Assembly: GCA_020073305.1 (NCBI GenBank)
Contig: JAIQFK010000003.1
Span: 62,001 to 126,000 of the forward strand
Length of the DNA stretch: 64,000 nt
DNA from: Terriglobia bacterium
GTDB taxonomy: Bacteria; Acidobacteriota; Terriglobia; Bryobacterales; Bryobacteraceae
Direction of reading: 5' to 3'
The notes under the pieces were generated by a model. That model ran no database searches and was not told the DNA's origin. It was given only the letters and a program-made list of their open reading frames with translations. The stretch's first letter is position 1. Each line of letters begins with the position of its first letter. This document shows positions 28,531 to 37,621 of the stretch, piece after piece. Position numbers and translations under genes: made by a program.

Positions 28531-28884
28531 TTACTCCGCTGCCGGGTAGAGAATACGCCCGATCGCCCGCACGAGGTCCTCCCAGCGGCTGGTTTGCGCA
28601 ACCAGTTGTTTTCTTCCGGCCGCCGTCAGCCTGTAGTAGCGTGCCTTCCGGTTGTTCTCCGAGGTTCCCCAGAATGAGGCAATCCAACCCCGGTCCTCCA
28701 GCCGGTGGAGAGCCGGATAGAGCGAGCCGTGCTCCACCTGGAGTACATCGTCCGACCGCCGTTCAATGGCGAAAGCGATGGTGTGGCCGTGCGCCGGTCC
28801 GGCGGCAAGCGTCTTCAGGACGAGCAAATCCAGAGTTCCTTGCACCATCTCGCCTTCGAGCGGGAGTTTTCCTGCTTTGCCCAT
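28531..28884 (-). CDS. PadR-family transcriptional repressor
   Basis: A 117-residue winged-helix regulator. [24 protein letters not shown] is the first HTH part, and [20 protein letters not shown] with [14 protein letters not shown] is the classic PadR recognition and wing region. The family commonly represses its own operon and is released by small ligands. The gene sits 5 bases upstream of the permease gene. A TATACT -10 overlaps an ACTCGA-TCGAGT inverted repeat just upstream, which suggests autoregulation. Confidence 0.92.
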   Translation of the reverse strand: MGKAGKLPLEGEMVQGTLDLLVLKTLAAGPAHGHTIAFAIERRSDDVLQVEHGSLYPALHRLEDRGWIASFWGTSENNRKARYYRLTAAGRKQLVAQTSRWEDLVRAIGRILYPAAE

Positions 28885-28893
28885 AGGACAGCC

Positions 28894-28922
28894 AGTATAC
28901 TCGAGTCGACGTTCGAGTGGAA
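28894..28922 (-). promoter_or_regulatory. padR promoter with inverted-repeat operator
   Basis: On the minus strand TTCCAC (28922-28917) and TATACT (28899-28894) are separated by 17 bases, and the ATG at 28884 lies 9 bases beyond the -10. ACTCGA at 28899-28904 and TCGAGT at 28913-28918 form inverted arms with 8 bases between, covering the spacer. This is a plausible PadR operator, by position only. Confidence 0.5.
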
Positions 28923-28986
28923 GAAACGTCCCGGAAAATATGTATCTTGAGAGGAGATCGAGCCGAGACCTGTCGGCCGTCTGCGC

Positions 28987-30105
28987 TTATACCAGTACTG
29001 TGAAAGTCGTCTCAGTCCGCTGCACGGGGCGGTACAACGTATCGCGCTCGACGGGCTCGCGTCCGGCTTTGCGGATGAGCTGCAGCAGCTCGCCGCGCCG
29101 GAGCGACTGGCTGGTGGTGGCGCCGGCATCGTGGTAGATCTTCTCTTCGACGACCGTCCCATCAATGTCATCCGCGCCGAAACGGAGAGCAATCTGCGCA
29201 ATCTTGGGCGTCATCATGATCCAGTACGCCTTGATGTGCGGAATGTTGTCGAGCATCAGGCGCGCCACCGCGATGCTCTTGATGTCCAGAAAGCCCGTCG
29301 TTTTGGGAATGTGCGCAAGCGGCGTGTTGTCGGGGTGAAACGCCAGCGGGATGAAAGTGACGAAGCCTCGCGTCTCGTCCTGCAAAGCGCGCAGTTTCAC
29401 CAGGTGATCGACGCGGTCCTCTTCCGTCTCGATGTGGCCGTAGAGCATGGTGCAGTTGGAATGCAGGCCCAGGCGATGCGCGATTCGCGCCGTCTCCAGC
29501 CACTCCTCGCCCGTTATCTTGTGATCGCAGATGATGCGCCGCACGCGATCGCAGAAAATTTCGGCGCCGCCGCCTGGCAGCGAGTCCATGCCGGAATCCC
29601 TCAGCCGTTCGAGCACTTCCTGAACCGAGATCCTCGTGCGCTCGGCCAGGTATCCGATTTCGACCATGGTGAACGCTTTCAGATGCACCTGCGGGAAGCG
29701 CTCTTTGAGACCGCGCAACATCTCGCAGTACCAGTCGAGGGTGAGTTCCGGATGCAGTCCGCCAACGATATGAAACTCGGTGACCGCTTCGGTCCAGCCT
29801 TCGCCGGCGACATGCCAGACCTGATCGAGCGACATGGTATAGGCCTTGGGATCCTTGGCTTTTTTACCAAACGCGCACAGCCGGCAACTGGCTACGCAAA
29901 CGTCCGTGGGATTGATGTGACGGTTGACGTTGAAGTACGTGGTGGCCCCGTGCAGGCGCTCGCGCACCAGGTTGGCCATGTAGCCGAGTGCGAGAATATC
30001 CGAGGTGCGATAGAGCGCAACTCCGTCTTCATAGGAAAGGCGCGCGCCGGCCTCGACTTTCTCGAGAATCGGTTTGAGCCGCGAATCTTCAATGAAGACG
30101 GACAT
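28987..30105 (-). CDS. mqnE: Aminofutalosine synthase (radical SAM)
   Basis: A 372-residue radical-SAM enzyme. The 4Fe-4S motif is CVASCRLC with C70, C74 and C77, followed by FGKKAKDP. VTEFHIVGGLHPELTLDWYCEM, DSLPGGGAEIF and FIPLAFHPDNTPLAH are typical of MqnE, which joins SAM-derived adenosine to 3-[(1-carboxyvinyl)oxy]benzoate in the futalosine menaquinone pathway. MqnC is the close relative and cannot be fully excluded, but the order and motifs fit MqnE better. It follows mqnP by 4 bases. mqnA, mqnB, mqnC and mqnD are not in the window. Confidence 0.9.
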   Translation of the reverse strand: MSVFIEDSRLKPILEKVEAGARLSYEDGVALYRTSDILALGYMANLVRERLHGATTYFNVNRHINPTDVCVASCRLCAFGKKAKDPKAYTMSLDQVWHVAGEGWTEAVTEFHIVGGLHPELTLDWYCEMLRGLKERFPQVHLKAFTMVEIGYLAERTRISVQEVLERLRDSGMDSLPGGGAEIFCDRVRRIICDHKITGEEWLETARIAHRLGLHSNCTMLYGHIETEEDRVDHLVKLRALQDETRGFVTFIPLAFHPDNTPLAHIPKTTGFLDIKSIAVARLMLDNIPHIKAYWIMMTPKIAQIALRFGADDIDGTVVEEKIYHDAGATTSQSLRRGELLQLIRKAGREPVERDTLYRPVQRTETTFTVLV

Positions 30106-30109
30106 GGAC

Positions 30110-30991
30110 CTATACGCGCCGCATCAGAAATATGTCTGCGGCCCAAAACACAAAGAATAGCACGCTGACCCAGCCATTCATGGTGAAGAACGCCGCATTG
30201 ACGCGCGACAGATCGTCCGGCTTCACCAGGCTGTGCTCGTAGGCGAGCAGCAACCCAACTGCGACGATTCCCGCCAGGCTGAGCGGACCGAGATCCAGAT
30301 CATGCACCAGCGCCAGCAGGCATACAATCATCAAAATGTGCAGCAGTTGCGATACGCGCAGCGCCCCGGCGATGCCGATTCTGCGGGGCAGGCTGAACAG
30401 GCCCTGGTCCGAATCGAACTCGTAATCCTGGCAGGAATAGATGATGTCGAATCCGGCCGTCCAGAACATCACCGCGGCGGTGAGCCACAGAATGTGTGGA
30501 TCGAGTGAGCCGCGCACGGCAATCCAGGCTGCGGTGGGCGCGATCCCCAGCGAAAACCCGAGCACCAGGTGCGCAAACGTGGTGAACCGCTTGGTGAAAG
30601 AGTAGAAGAAGACGACACCCAGCGCGACGGGCGCCAGCCTGAAACACAGCGAATTCAACTCTCGCGCGGCGTAAATGAAGACCATGCTCGCCACCGCGAC
30701 AAACCCCCAGCCGAAAGTCGCCGAAAGCAAGCCGGCCGGAATGTGCCGCGTCTTGGTGCGCGGATTTCGCGCGTCAATTTCGGCATCCACCAGCCGGTTG
30801 AACGCCATGGCGGCCGACCGCGCGCCTACCATGGCGACGGCGATCCAAACGATCTTCGCCCACATCACGCTCCCACCCAGCCCGCTTCCCCGGATGGCCA
30901 GCAGCGCACCGGTCAGAGCAAACGGGAGGGCAAACACCGAGTGCTCGAACTTGATCATTTCGAGCGTCAGCCGGACTCGTTTCCAGAACAT
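30110..30991 (-). CDS. mqnP: UbiA-family prenyltransferase of menaquinone synthesis
   Basis: A 293-residue integral membrane prenyltransferase with about nine helices. The first aspartate motif is NRLVDAEIDARNPRT (NxxxDxxxD), and the second is DYEFDSDQGLFSLP. It fits MqnP, which prenylates 1,4-dihydroxy-6-naphthoate in the futalosine route, because mqnE follows directly. The ATG at 30991 is favoured over a TTG at 31036, as the latter would add a Pro-rich, poorly conserved head that crosses into the divergent DUF192 promoter. UbiA for ubiquinone is an alternative by sequence alone. Confidence 0.85.
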   Translation of the reverse strand: MFWKRVRLTLEMIKFEHSVFALPFALTGALLAIRGSGLGGSVMWAKIVWIAVAMVGARSAAMAFNRLVDAEIDARNPRTKTRHIPAGLLSATFGWGFVAVASMVFIYAARELNSLCFRLAPVALGVVFFYSFTKRFTTFAHLVLGFSLGIAPTAAWIAVRGSLDPHILWLTAAVMFWTAGFDIIYSCQDYEFDSDQGLFSLPRRIGIAGALRVSQLLHILMIVCLLALVHDLDLGPLSLAGIVAVGLLLAYEHSLVKPDDLSRVNAAFFTMNGWVSVLFFVFWAADIFLMRRV

Positions 30992-31055
30992 CGGGTGGAA
31001 TAGGCCCCGGGGTGGTTCCTGCAACGCCGGGCGCAAAGAAGTACCATTTTATCGC

Positions 31056-31505
31056 ATGGCCCCTCTGCGTCCCGCGTTGCTTGTCGTGCTGCTCTGGTTC
31101 GGATGCGCGCCCAAACCGGAAGAAATGGCGGACTTCAAGACGCAAATCGTCACGCTGCCCAGCGGCACCGAGATCCGCGCCGAAGTCGTGATGACACAGG
31201 GTGAGATGGAGACCGGGATGAAGTTCCGCGACGCCCTGCCGCAAGGCCGTGGCATGCTCTTCGTCCACAGCAAACCCGCGCCCTATGTGTATTGGATGTC
31301 CAATGTGAAGGTGCCGCTCGACATTATTTTCCTGGATTCCAGCCGGCACATCGTCGAAATATCCGCCAACACTCCTCCCTGCCTGAAGAAACCAGCCGAA
31401 TGCCCGGTCTATGGCGGCCACACCGATGAGCAGTTCGTGCTCGAGCTGCGTGCTGGTGAAGCCAAGCGGCTCGGGCTTCAAAACGGGCAAGCGCTCGTGT
31501 TCTGA
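31056..31505 (+). CDS. DUF192 lipoprotein
   Basis: A 149-residue protein with a lipobox (LLVVLLWFGCAPK), followed by the DUF192 domain: MTQGEMETGMKFRDALPQGRGMLFVH, YWMSNVKVPLDIIFLD and GLQNGQALVF. Members are small, compact periplasmic domains of unknown activity. The ATG at 31056 gives the signal peptide; longer starts would run into mqnP on the other strand. It is divergent from mqnP and 37 bases before larB. Confidence 0.85.
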   Translation: MAPLRPALLVVLLWFGCAPKPEEMADFKTQIVTLPSGTEIRAEVVMTQGEMETGMKFRDALPQGRGMLFVHSKPAPYVYWMSNVKVPLDIIFLDSSRHIVEISANTPPCLKKPAECPVYGGHTDEQFVLELRAGEAKRLGLQNGQALVF

Positions 31506-31528
31506 CGTGCCCGCAACAGGCGTTCTGA

Positions 31529-31534
31529 TATTCT
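31529..31534 (+). promoter_or_regulatory. TATTCT eight bases before larB
   Basis: TATTCT at 31529-31534 precedes the ATG at 31543 by eight bases and may be a -10 for a leaderless larB message. Confidence 0.35.
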
Positions 31535-31542
31535 GAGGTCGT

Positions 31543-32289
31543 ATGAATGAGGAACAGCTCCGGACTTTGCTGGAGCAAGTGCGCTCCGGCGCAATCAACG
31601 TGGATTCGGCCGTGGCCCGCGTGCGCCATATGCCGTTCGAGGACCTGGGCTTCGCCAAGGTGGATCATCATCGTGAGTTGCGCCACGGCATGCCGGAGGT
31701 GATTCTCGCCAAGGGCAAGACACCGGATCAGGTGGTGGCTATCGCCGGCCGATTGCTCGAAGTCTCGCAGAACGTGCTCATTACGCGCGCCGACGCGCCT
31801 ATGGCGGAGCAGATCGCGCGAAACTTCGCCGGCGCCGAGTATTTTCCGCTTTCCGGCGCCGTCCGGTTTTGGCGAGACAAGACCCTGCGCGGCAAAGGCA
31901 AGATTGCCGTCGTGTGCGCCGGCACCAGCGACATTCCAGTCGCGGAGGAAGCGCAAATCACGGCCGAGGTGATGGGGAACGAAGTCGAATCCATTCACGA
32001 TGTCGGCGTGGCCGGCATCCACCGCCTTATCGAAAGTAGCGCTCGGCTCGCAGCCGCGCGGGTGGTGGTTGTCTGCGCGGGCATGGAAGGCGCGTTGCCA
32101 AGTGCGGTGGGTGGCTTGGTTTCCTGTCCCGTGATTGCCGTCCCAACCAGCGTCGGTTATGGCGCCAGCTTCAACGGCCTCGCCGCACTGCTCGGCATGC
32201 TGAACAGTTGCGCCAGCAACGTGACGGTGGTGAACATCGATAATGGGTTCGGCGCCGGTTACGTGGCCAGCTTGATTAACCGCCTCTAA
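31543..32289 (+). CDS. larB: Nickel-pincer cofactor biosynthesis protein LarB
   Basis: A 248-residue protein matching LarB, the carboxylase and hydrolase that converts nicotinic acid adenine dinucleotide to pyridinium-3,5-biscarboxylic acid mononucleotide for the lactate-racemase-type Ni cofactor. Seen: [53 protein letters not shown] and [25 protein letters not shown]. The last blocks resemble PurE-type domains. larC, larE and larA are not next to it, so the pathway would be dispersed or partial. Confidence 0.93.
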   Translation: MNEEQLRTLLEQVRSGAINVDSAVARVRHMPFEDLGFAKVDHHRELRHGMPEVILAKGKTPDQVVAIAGRLLEVSQNVLITRADAPMAEQIARNFAGAEYFPLSGAVRFWRDKTLRGKGKIAVVCAGTSDIPVAEEAQITAEVMGNEVESIHDVGVAGIHRLIESSARLAAARVVVVCAGMEGALPSAVGGLVSCPVIAVPTSVGYGASFNGLAALLGMLNSCASNVTVVNIDNGFGAGYVASLINRL

Positions 32290-32407
32290 CCGGCTCGCCC
32301 AGTGTAATTGCATTCCAGCTAATCATTTAAGCCTCGCTCCTGCCTGTATATCCAAAGTTTGCATATCGTTGGTCGATCCCGCCTGACTAACCGAAGCGAA
32401 TATTGAG

Positions 32408-33034
32408 TTGGATTACGGTTGCCTTGAAGATCGAAGTCAGGTGCCGGAAACCGTCCATAGGGTAAGTGCCCCTGAAGTCGCGCCGCGCAACGACTTAGAG
32501 CGTGAGATGGCCGCACTCTATTCCGGTCATGCGGCGGGCCTGTTGCGTTACGCCTTCAGCCTCATCAGGGATGCCAACGGCGCCCAGGATGCGCTTCAGG
32601 AGGTCTTCCTGCGCTACTTTATCGCGCGCAGAGATGGCCGCAGCTTCAATGATCCCAAGGCGTGGCTCTTTCACGTCATGCGCAACTACTCGCTGGACAT
32701 TCTTAAGTCGTCCAGCGTGAAGAACGAAGTCTGTAGCGACGGAATCCAGGAGAGATCTGAGAGCCACAATGACCCCGAGAAGCAGTACCAGCGCAGCGAA
32801 ATGGCGCGCGACCTGGTCAAGCTGCTTTCGCCTCGCGAACTGGAATGCGTGCGTCTGCGCGCCGAAGGTTTGAGTTACGACGAGATCGCGGAGACTCTGA
32901 ATCTGCGGCAGGGAACGGTGGGAGCAACGCTGGCTCGCGCCCACAAGAAGATTCGGCAGGCGCTGGGCTATGCCGAAGAGCCGAAAGAACAGCTCCTGGC
33001 CACCGCGCAAGAAGAGAACTCTTATTCATCCTGA
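32408..33034 (+). CDS. ECF-type RNA polymerase sigma factor
   Basis: A 208-residue sigma-70 relative with only regions 2 and 4. Region 2 is SGHAAGLLRYAFSLIRDANGAQDALQEVFLRYF with WLFHVMRNYSLDILK, and region 4 is LLSPRELECVRLRAEGLSYDEIAETLNLRQGTVGATLARAHKKIR. No anti-sigma gene adjoins it on either side, so control may be by other means. The TTG start at 32408 is uncertain; GTG at 32441 is in frame, and conserved sequence begins only after about residue 35. Confidence 0.88.
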   Translation: MDYGCLEDRSQVPETVHRVSAPEVAPRNDLEREMAALYSGHAAGLLRYAFSLIRDANGAQDALQEVFLRYFIARRDGRSFNDPKAWLFHVMRNYSLDILKSSSVKNEVCSDGIQERSESHNDPEKQYQRSEMARDLVKLLSPRELECVRLRAEGLSYDEIAETLNLRQGTVGATLARAHKKIRQALGYAEEPKEQLLATAQEENSYSS

Positions 33035-33112
33035 TTCCGGCGCCTGCCGCAACACGATCGCGACGTTCTGACCGATCCCTCGGTGCAATAGACACGCCAG
33101 ACGGCTGTGTCC

Positions 33113-33118
33113 TACATT
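33113..33118 (+). promoter_or_regulatory. TACATT six bases before the rfaE2-like start
   Basis: TACATT lies six bases before the GTG at 33125. It supports that start over the GTG at 33107, which lies upstream of the hexamer. Confidence 0.3.
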
Positions 33119-33124
33119 GAGAGT

Positions 33125-33592
33125 GTGGGCGTCTTCTACAATCGCGAGCAATTAATCGAGGTGCGCGCCAGATGGAAGGCCGCCGGCAAGAAGGTGGTCT
33201 TCACCAACGGCTGCTACGATCTTCTTCATCCCGGCCACATTCGCCTTCTGGAAAAGGCGCGGTCGCTGGGTGACGTCCTGATCCTCGCGCTCAATTCGGA
33301 CGCGAGCGTCCGCCGCCTGAAGGGTCCGGCACGGCCGCTCATCTCGCAGAACGAGCGGGTGGAGGTTTCACTGGGAGTCGAAGCCGTGGACGCCGTCACT
33401 CTATTTGATGAGGACACGCCGCGCGAGTTGATCGCCGCGGTTTTGCCAGACGTTCTGGTGAAGGGCGCGGACTGGGCCCACTGGATCGCCGGGCGCGAGG
33501 AAGTGGAGGCCTCGGGCGGCGTGGTGATGCCACTCAGCCTCGAACCCGGTTACTCAACTACAGGAATAGTAGAAACCATTTTAGCCCGCTAA
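33125..33592 (+). CDS. rfaE2: D-glycero-beta-D-manno-heptose 1-phosphate adenylyltransferase
   Basis: A 155-residue cytidylyltransferase-like nucleotidyltransferase. [24 protein letters not shown] carries the HxGH motif, [17 protein letters not shown] is typical of the HldE C-terminal domain, and the end has [12 protein letters not shown], matching the STT(I/K)I block. It adenylates heptose-1-phosphate on the way to ADP-heptose for lipopolysaccharide. The kinase partner (rfaE1) is not here. The GTG at 33125 is favoured by the TACATT before it. mfd follows after 4 bases, so both may be one transcript. Confidence 0.92.
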   Translation: MGVFYNREQLIEVRARWKAAGKKVVFTNGCYDLLHPGHIRLLEKARSLGDVLILALNSDASVRRLKGPARPLISQNERVEVSLGVEAVDAVTLFDEDTPRELIAAVLPDVLVKGADWAHWIAGREEVEASGGVVMPLSLEPGYSTTGIVETILAR

Positions 33593-33596
33593 TCCC

Positions 33597-36500
33597 TTGA
33601 TTCATCCTGCAATCCGCGACTTGTTCTCCGCTCTCGGACGCCATCCGGCATTTCAAGAGTTACTGCAGCGCCTCGCGCCCGGCCAGCAGCAGCCCCTGGC
33701 GCTCTCGGGTCTCACCACCACCGCGAAAGCGCTGTACTCGGTGCTGCTCTGGCAGGTGACCGAGCGCCCTCTCCTGGTGGTCGCCGCGGGCAACAAACAG
33801 GCGGAGTCGCTTTGCGAAGCCATGCGCACCTTCTTCCACCTGCTGGCTTCGGGCCGGGATCACCCCGATCCTCAATTGCTTCCCGCGCTCGATGTTCTGC
33901 CCGCGCAACGCATGTCCCCTCATGCCGAGATTCTGGAAGAGAGGGCCTCCGGCCTGTGGCGGTTGGCCGCCCATCCCCCGCCCATCACGATCGCGCCCAT
34001 TGCCTCCGCGCTTCTGCGCATCCAGCCCCCCGATTTCTACCGCCAGCTCGCTTTGACTCTGCGCACGGGCGACGAAATCCCGCTCGATGACCTGATCGCG
34101 CACCTGGAAAGCATAGGGTATGAGAAACGCGATCCCGTCGAGATGGTGGGTGAGTATTCCGTGCGCGGCGGGATTCTGGACGTCTATTCGCCGGAAGCCG
34201 CCAAGCCAGTTCGCGTCGAGATGTTCGGCGATCAGATTGATTCCATCCGGCGGTTCGAGGTGGAGTCGCAGCGCTCGGTTCTCAAAATTCCGGACTGCAC
34301 TCTGCTGCCGCTCACCGAGTTCCAAAAATCGCGAGCGCTGCTCAGCGAGTTGACCGAACAACTGCGCCAGGCCGGCGTGCCCGCGCGCGACCTTCCCCTT
34401 CCCGGTGAGACATTTCCCGGCTGGGAGCTACTGGCGCCGCTGGTTCGGCCGCGCCCCGCATCGCTCTTCGATCTGCTGGAAACGCCGACCGTGATCCTGG
34501 ATGAGCCCGAGGAGATCCGCTCCGCCGCGGAGCGTTTTTGGACACGGCTCGAAGACCCTGAGCGCCGCGCGTTTGTCCCGCCGGAAAAAGTCTTCTTTCG
34601 TTGGGATGAGCTTCCCGTGATCCACTCAATGATTGAATTACGCGAACTGGACGTGCTGGCGCCAAATCCCAATCCCCAAATCCCTAATCCCACTCTGCAC
34701 ATCCCCACCCGCCCCTCCATGTCGTTTCACGGGAACATGCAGGTGGCGATTGCCGAGGCACGCGGGCTGATCGAATCCGGATCGCGGGTGGCGTTCTTCG
34801 CCGCATCCGCCGGTGAGATCGAACGCCTGGCGGACATCTTCAACGAGTACGGGATTGCCTACCAGCTCGGCACCGACCAGTCCGATGGCACGCCGCAATA
34901 TCTTGCCGAACGCGCGTACCTGGCAGGGTCAGTGGCGAGCGTTTATCTGGTCCACGGCGGCATCGAGCGTGGCACCGTGTTCCCCGATTCGAACCTCGCC
35001 ATCTTCGGGTCGGAAGATCTCTTTGAAACGCCGGAATTGGTGGCACGGCCCGCGGGCGGCAAGTCGCACCTGGCAACTTTCTCCGCCGAAACTTTCGAGC
35101 TGAAGCCGGGTGATTATGTGGTGCACGCCGAGCACGGGGTGGGCAGGTTTCTCGGGCTTCGCTCCATCGAGCAGGGGGAGGCCAAGGGCGACTACATGCT
35201 GCTCGAATATGCCGGCGGCAGCAGGCTGTATGTGCCCCTGACGCACATGGACCTGGTGCAGCGCTTTCGTGGCGCAGGCGACGCCGCTCCGCAACTGGAC
35301 CGCATGGGCGGCGCCACCTGGACCCGCACCAAGACTCGCGTTAAAGCGCGCATGCGCGACATGGCCGAGGAGCTGCTCAAGCTTTACGCGGCGCGCAAAC
35401 TGGCCAAGGGCTTCGCATTCTCCGCCGACAGCAACTGGCAGCGCGAATTCGATGACGCGTTCGAGTTTACCGAAACGCGCGACCAGCGGTCCGCGATCGT
35501 CGACATCAAACGCGACATGGAACATCCCGAGCCCATGGACCGGTTACTGTGCGGCGATGTAGGGTTCGGCAAAACTGAAGTCGTGATGCGGGCCGCATTC
35601 AAAGCCTTGGGCGATGGAAAACAGGTGGCGGTGCTGGCGCCCACCACGGTCCTGGCGTTTCAACATTTCGAGACGTTCAAGCGGCGCTTTCAGCCGTTTC
35701 CGGTGCGTGTCCAGATGCTCAGCCGCTTCGTCGCCGCGAAAGACCTGAAGCAGGTGGTCGCGGACGTGGCCGAAGGAAAAGTCGACATCGCCATCGGCAC
35801 GCACCGGCTCCTCTCGAAGGATGTCGAGTTCAAGGACCTGGGTCTGGTCATCGTGGATGAGGAGCAGCGCTTCGGCGTCAAGCACAAGGAGCGGCTCAAG
35901 CAACTCAAGAAGACGGTGGATGTCATCACCATGAGCGCCACACCGATTCCGCGAACACTACACATGTCGTTATTGGGTTTGCGTGATATGTCGGTGATCG
36001 AGACGCCGCCCAAAGACCGCCTTGCCATTCAGACCCTGGTCGCGCCCATGCAACCCGAGTTGATTCGTTCGGCGCTGGAACTCGAATTAAGCCGCGGCGG
36101 TCAGGTGTACTTTGTGCACAACCGCATCGATTCCATCTGGCCGCGGGCCTCTATGCTGCAAGAGCTTGTCCCCCAAGCGCGCATCGGAGTGGGTCATGGG
36201 CAGATGGATGAGAAAGAGCTGGAGCGCACTATGCTGCGCTTTGTCCGGCACGAATATGACATCCTGGTTTGTACTACGATTGTAGAAAATGGGCTGGACA
36301 TTCCGCTGGCCAACACCATGATCATCGAAAATGCGGATCGCTACGGCCTCTCGGAACTGTACCAGCTTCGTGGCCGGGTGGGCCGCTCGAACCGGCGCGC
36401 CTACGCGTACCTGCTGGTGCAGCCCGACACGGAACTTTCCGAACTCGCTCGCAAGCGGCTGGCCGCGCTCAAGGAATTCAGCGATCTTGGCGCCGGCTTT

Positions 36501-37091
36501 AAGATCGCAGCGCTCGATCTAGAGTTGCGCGGTGCGGGGAATCTGCTGGGAGGCGAGCAGCACGGGCACATTAACGCCGTGGGTTTCGACATGTACGTGC
36601 GGATGCTCGAAGAAACCGTGCGCGAGCTGAAGGGCGAGGACGTGCCGCCGGAGATTCATGCGGCTCTCAACCTGGCCCTGGACATCCGGATTCCGCCGGA
36701 ATACATCACCGACGAAAATCAGCGGCTGCGGGTTTACCGCCGTATCGCCGGTACGCATGACGCCGACGAGGGCGAGCGCATCGCTCGGGAACTCGAAGAC
36801 CGCTACGGACCCGTACCCGAGGCCATCCGGAACCTGCTCGAGTACGCGGCTTTGAAATCGGCCGCCGAGAAAATGGGCATCGAGCGCATCGACCGCCGCC
36901 AGGGCGCGCTGCAAATCAAGTTTCACCAGCAGACACGCGTGGACCCGGAAAAACTGATGAACCTGGTGAGCCGCCGGCGGGGCGCGCAGTTCACTCCCGC
37001 CGGCGTCTTGCAGGTGCCGCTCGACGGCCTCTCTGCGCCCGGTGCCGTGCTCACCTTCGTCAGAGAAAGGTTGGCGGAACTGCAGGTGTGA
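33597..37091 (+). CDS. mfd: Transcription-repair coupling factor
   Basis: A 1164-residue SF2 translocase that removes stalled RNA polymerase at DNA lesions and recruits UvrA. The UvrB-like N-terminal modules run to about residue 350, then a polymerase-interaction (CarD-like) domain near FELKPGDYVVHAEHGVGRFLGL, then the motor: Walker A LLCGDVGFGKTEV, DEEQ in VIVDEEQRFGVKH, SATPIPRTLHMSL, RGRVGRSNRRAYAYLL and the TRG-type C-terminal region. Residues 356-365 read PNPNPQIPNP, which is encoded by a 28-base heptamer array and is an in-frame insert in a linker. The start is TTG. Confidence 0.95.
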   Translation: MIHPAIRDLFSALGRHPAFQELLQRLAPGQQQPLALSGLTTTAKALYSVLLWQVTERPLLVVAAGNKQAESLCEAMRTFFHLLASGRDHPDPQLLPALDVLPAQRMSPHAEILEERASGLWRLAAHPPPITIAPIASALLRIQPPDFYRQLALTLRTGDEIPLDDLIAHLESIGYEKRDPVEMVGEYSVRGGILDVYSPEAAKPVRVEMFGDQIDSIRRFEVESQRSVLKIPDCTLLPLTEFQKSRALLSELTEQLRQAGVPARDLPLPGETFPGWELLAPLVRPRPASLFDLLETPTVILDEPEEIRSAAERFWTRLEDPERRAFVPPEKVFFRWDELPVIHSMIELRELDVLAPNPNPQIPNPTLHIPTRPSMSFHGNMQVAIAEARGLIESGSRVAFFAASAGEIERLADIFNEYGIAYQLGTDQSDGTPQYLAERAYLAGSVASVYLVHGGIERGTVFPDSNLAIFGSEDLFETPELVARPAGGKSHLATFSAETFELKPGDYVVHAEHGVGRFLGLRSIEQGEAKGDYMLLEYAGGSRLYVPLTHMDLVQRFRGAGDAAPQLDRMGGATWTRTKTRVKARMRDMAEELLKLYAARKLAKGFAFSADSNWQREFDDAFEFTETRDQRSAIVDIKRDMEHPEPMDRLLCGDVGFGKTEVVMRAAFKALGDGKQVAVLAPTTVLAFQHFETFKRRFQPFPVRVQMLSRFVAAKDLKQVVADVAEGKVDIAIGTHRLLSKDVEFKDLGLVIVDEEQRFGVKHKERLKQLKKTVDVITMSATPIPRTLHMSLLGLRDMSVIETPPKDRLAIQTLVAPMQPELIRSALELELSRGGQVYFVHNRIDSIWPRASMLQELVPQARIGVGHGQMDEKELERTMLRFVRHEYDILVCTTIVENGLDIPLANTMIIENADRYGLSELYQLRGRVGRSNRRAYAYLLVQPDTELSELARKRLAALKEFSDLGAGFKIAALDLELRGAGNLLGGEQHGHINAVGFDMYVRMLEETVRELKGEDVPPEIHAALNLALDIRIPPEYITDENQRLRVYRRIAGTHDADEGERIARELEDRYGPVPEAIRNLLEYAALKSAAEKMGIERIDRRQGALQIKFHQQTRVDPEKLMNLVSRRRGAQFTPAGVLQVPLDGLSAPGAVLTFVRERLAELQV
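34664..34691 (+). repeat. Four-unit heptamer array inside mfd
   Basis: AAATCCC, AATCCCC, AAATCCC and TAATCCC follow each other without gaps. The array encodes part of the Pro-Asn-rich linker at residues 356-365 of Mfd and keeps the frame with its flanks. Such heptamers resemble short tandemly repeated repetitive (STRR) sequences described in cyanobacteria, but are normally intergenic. Confidence 0.75.
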
Positions 37092-37106
37092 AGCCCGCGG
37101 CCTTCC

Positions 37107-37553
37107 TCACCCCTGCGCGGACTTCGCACCCTTGCCGGTTTCCGCCGGTTTGTGCTGCGTCATGCTGAACCAGTTGCCGGAATCGTCTTTGAGCAGTGCC
37201 TCGATTCCGTAGAACCGCTCCGTCGGCGGAGACAGGAACTCGACCCCCTTGGCCCTCAGGTCTTCATAGGTTTTCTGGCAATCCGCCGTGTCGAACACGC
37301 CGCTGCCCAAGACGCCTTTGCGGATTAGGGTGCGAAGCATCTCGGCGGTCTCCGCGTCCATCTTCGGGTTCGTGGTGGCCATCAGTACAATCTCCAAGTC
37401 GGGCTGGCCCTTGGGGCTGACCGTGAGCCAGCGAAAGCCGTTGTCCATCGTTGCGTCCGTGCGCAGTTCGAAGCCTAGCTTGTTGATGTAGAAATCGCGG
37501 GCGGAATCCTGATCTAAGACATAAATGGTTACATGCGACATGCGTTGAATCAT
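37107..37553 (-). CDS. VOC (glyoxalase/bleomycin-resistance fold) protein
   Basis: A 148-residue VOC protein. MSHVTIYVLDQDSARDFYINKLGFELRTD is the first beta-alpha-beta-beta-beta module, and FDTADCQKTYEDLRAKGVEFLSPPTERFYGIEALLKDDSGNWFSMTQ the second, with the Glu/His-type metal site near YGIEA. GGAGGG precedes the ATG. It lies 68 bases after an AraC regulator on the same strand, a common pairing for detoxification or antibiotic-type VOC proteins. The substrate is unknown. Confidence 0.88.
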   Translation of the reverse strand: MIQRMSHVTIYVLDQDSARDFYINKLGFELRTDATMDNGFRWLTVSPKGQPDLEIVLMATTNPKMDAETAEMLRTLIRKGVLGSGVFDTADCQKTYEDLRAKGVEFLSPPTERFYGIEALLKDDSGNWFSMTQHKPAETGKGAKSAQG

Positions 37554-37621
37554 GAAATTTCCCTCCGGATTCAGATTGCTACAGGATACACTCGCTGCGC
37601 TTCTTGAAACTTGCGGTCTTG

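Noticed and set aside
25862-28687. A longer permease reading from 28687
   Set aside because: The added 54 residues are Pro/Gly-rich and run through padR. The conserved MSLSRFFRRKYW start at 28525 follows the padR stop by 5 bases.
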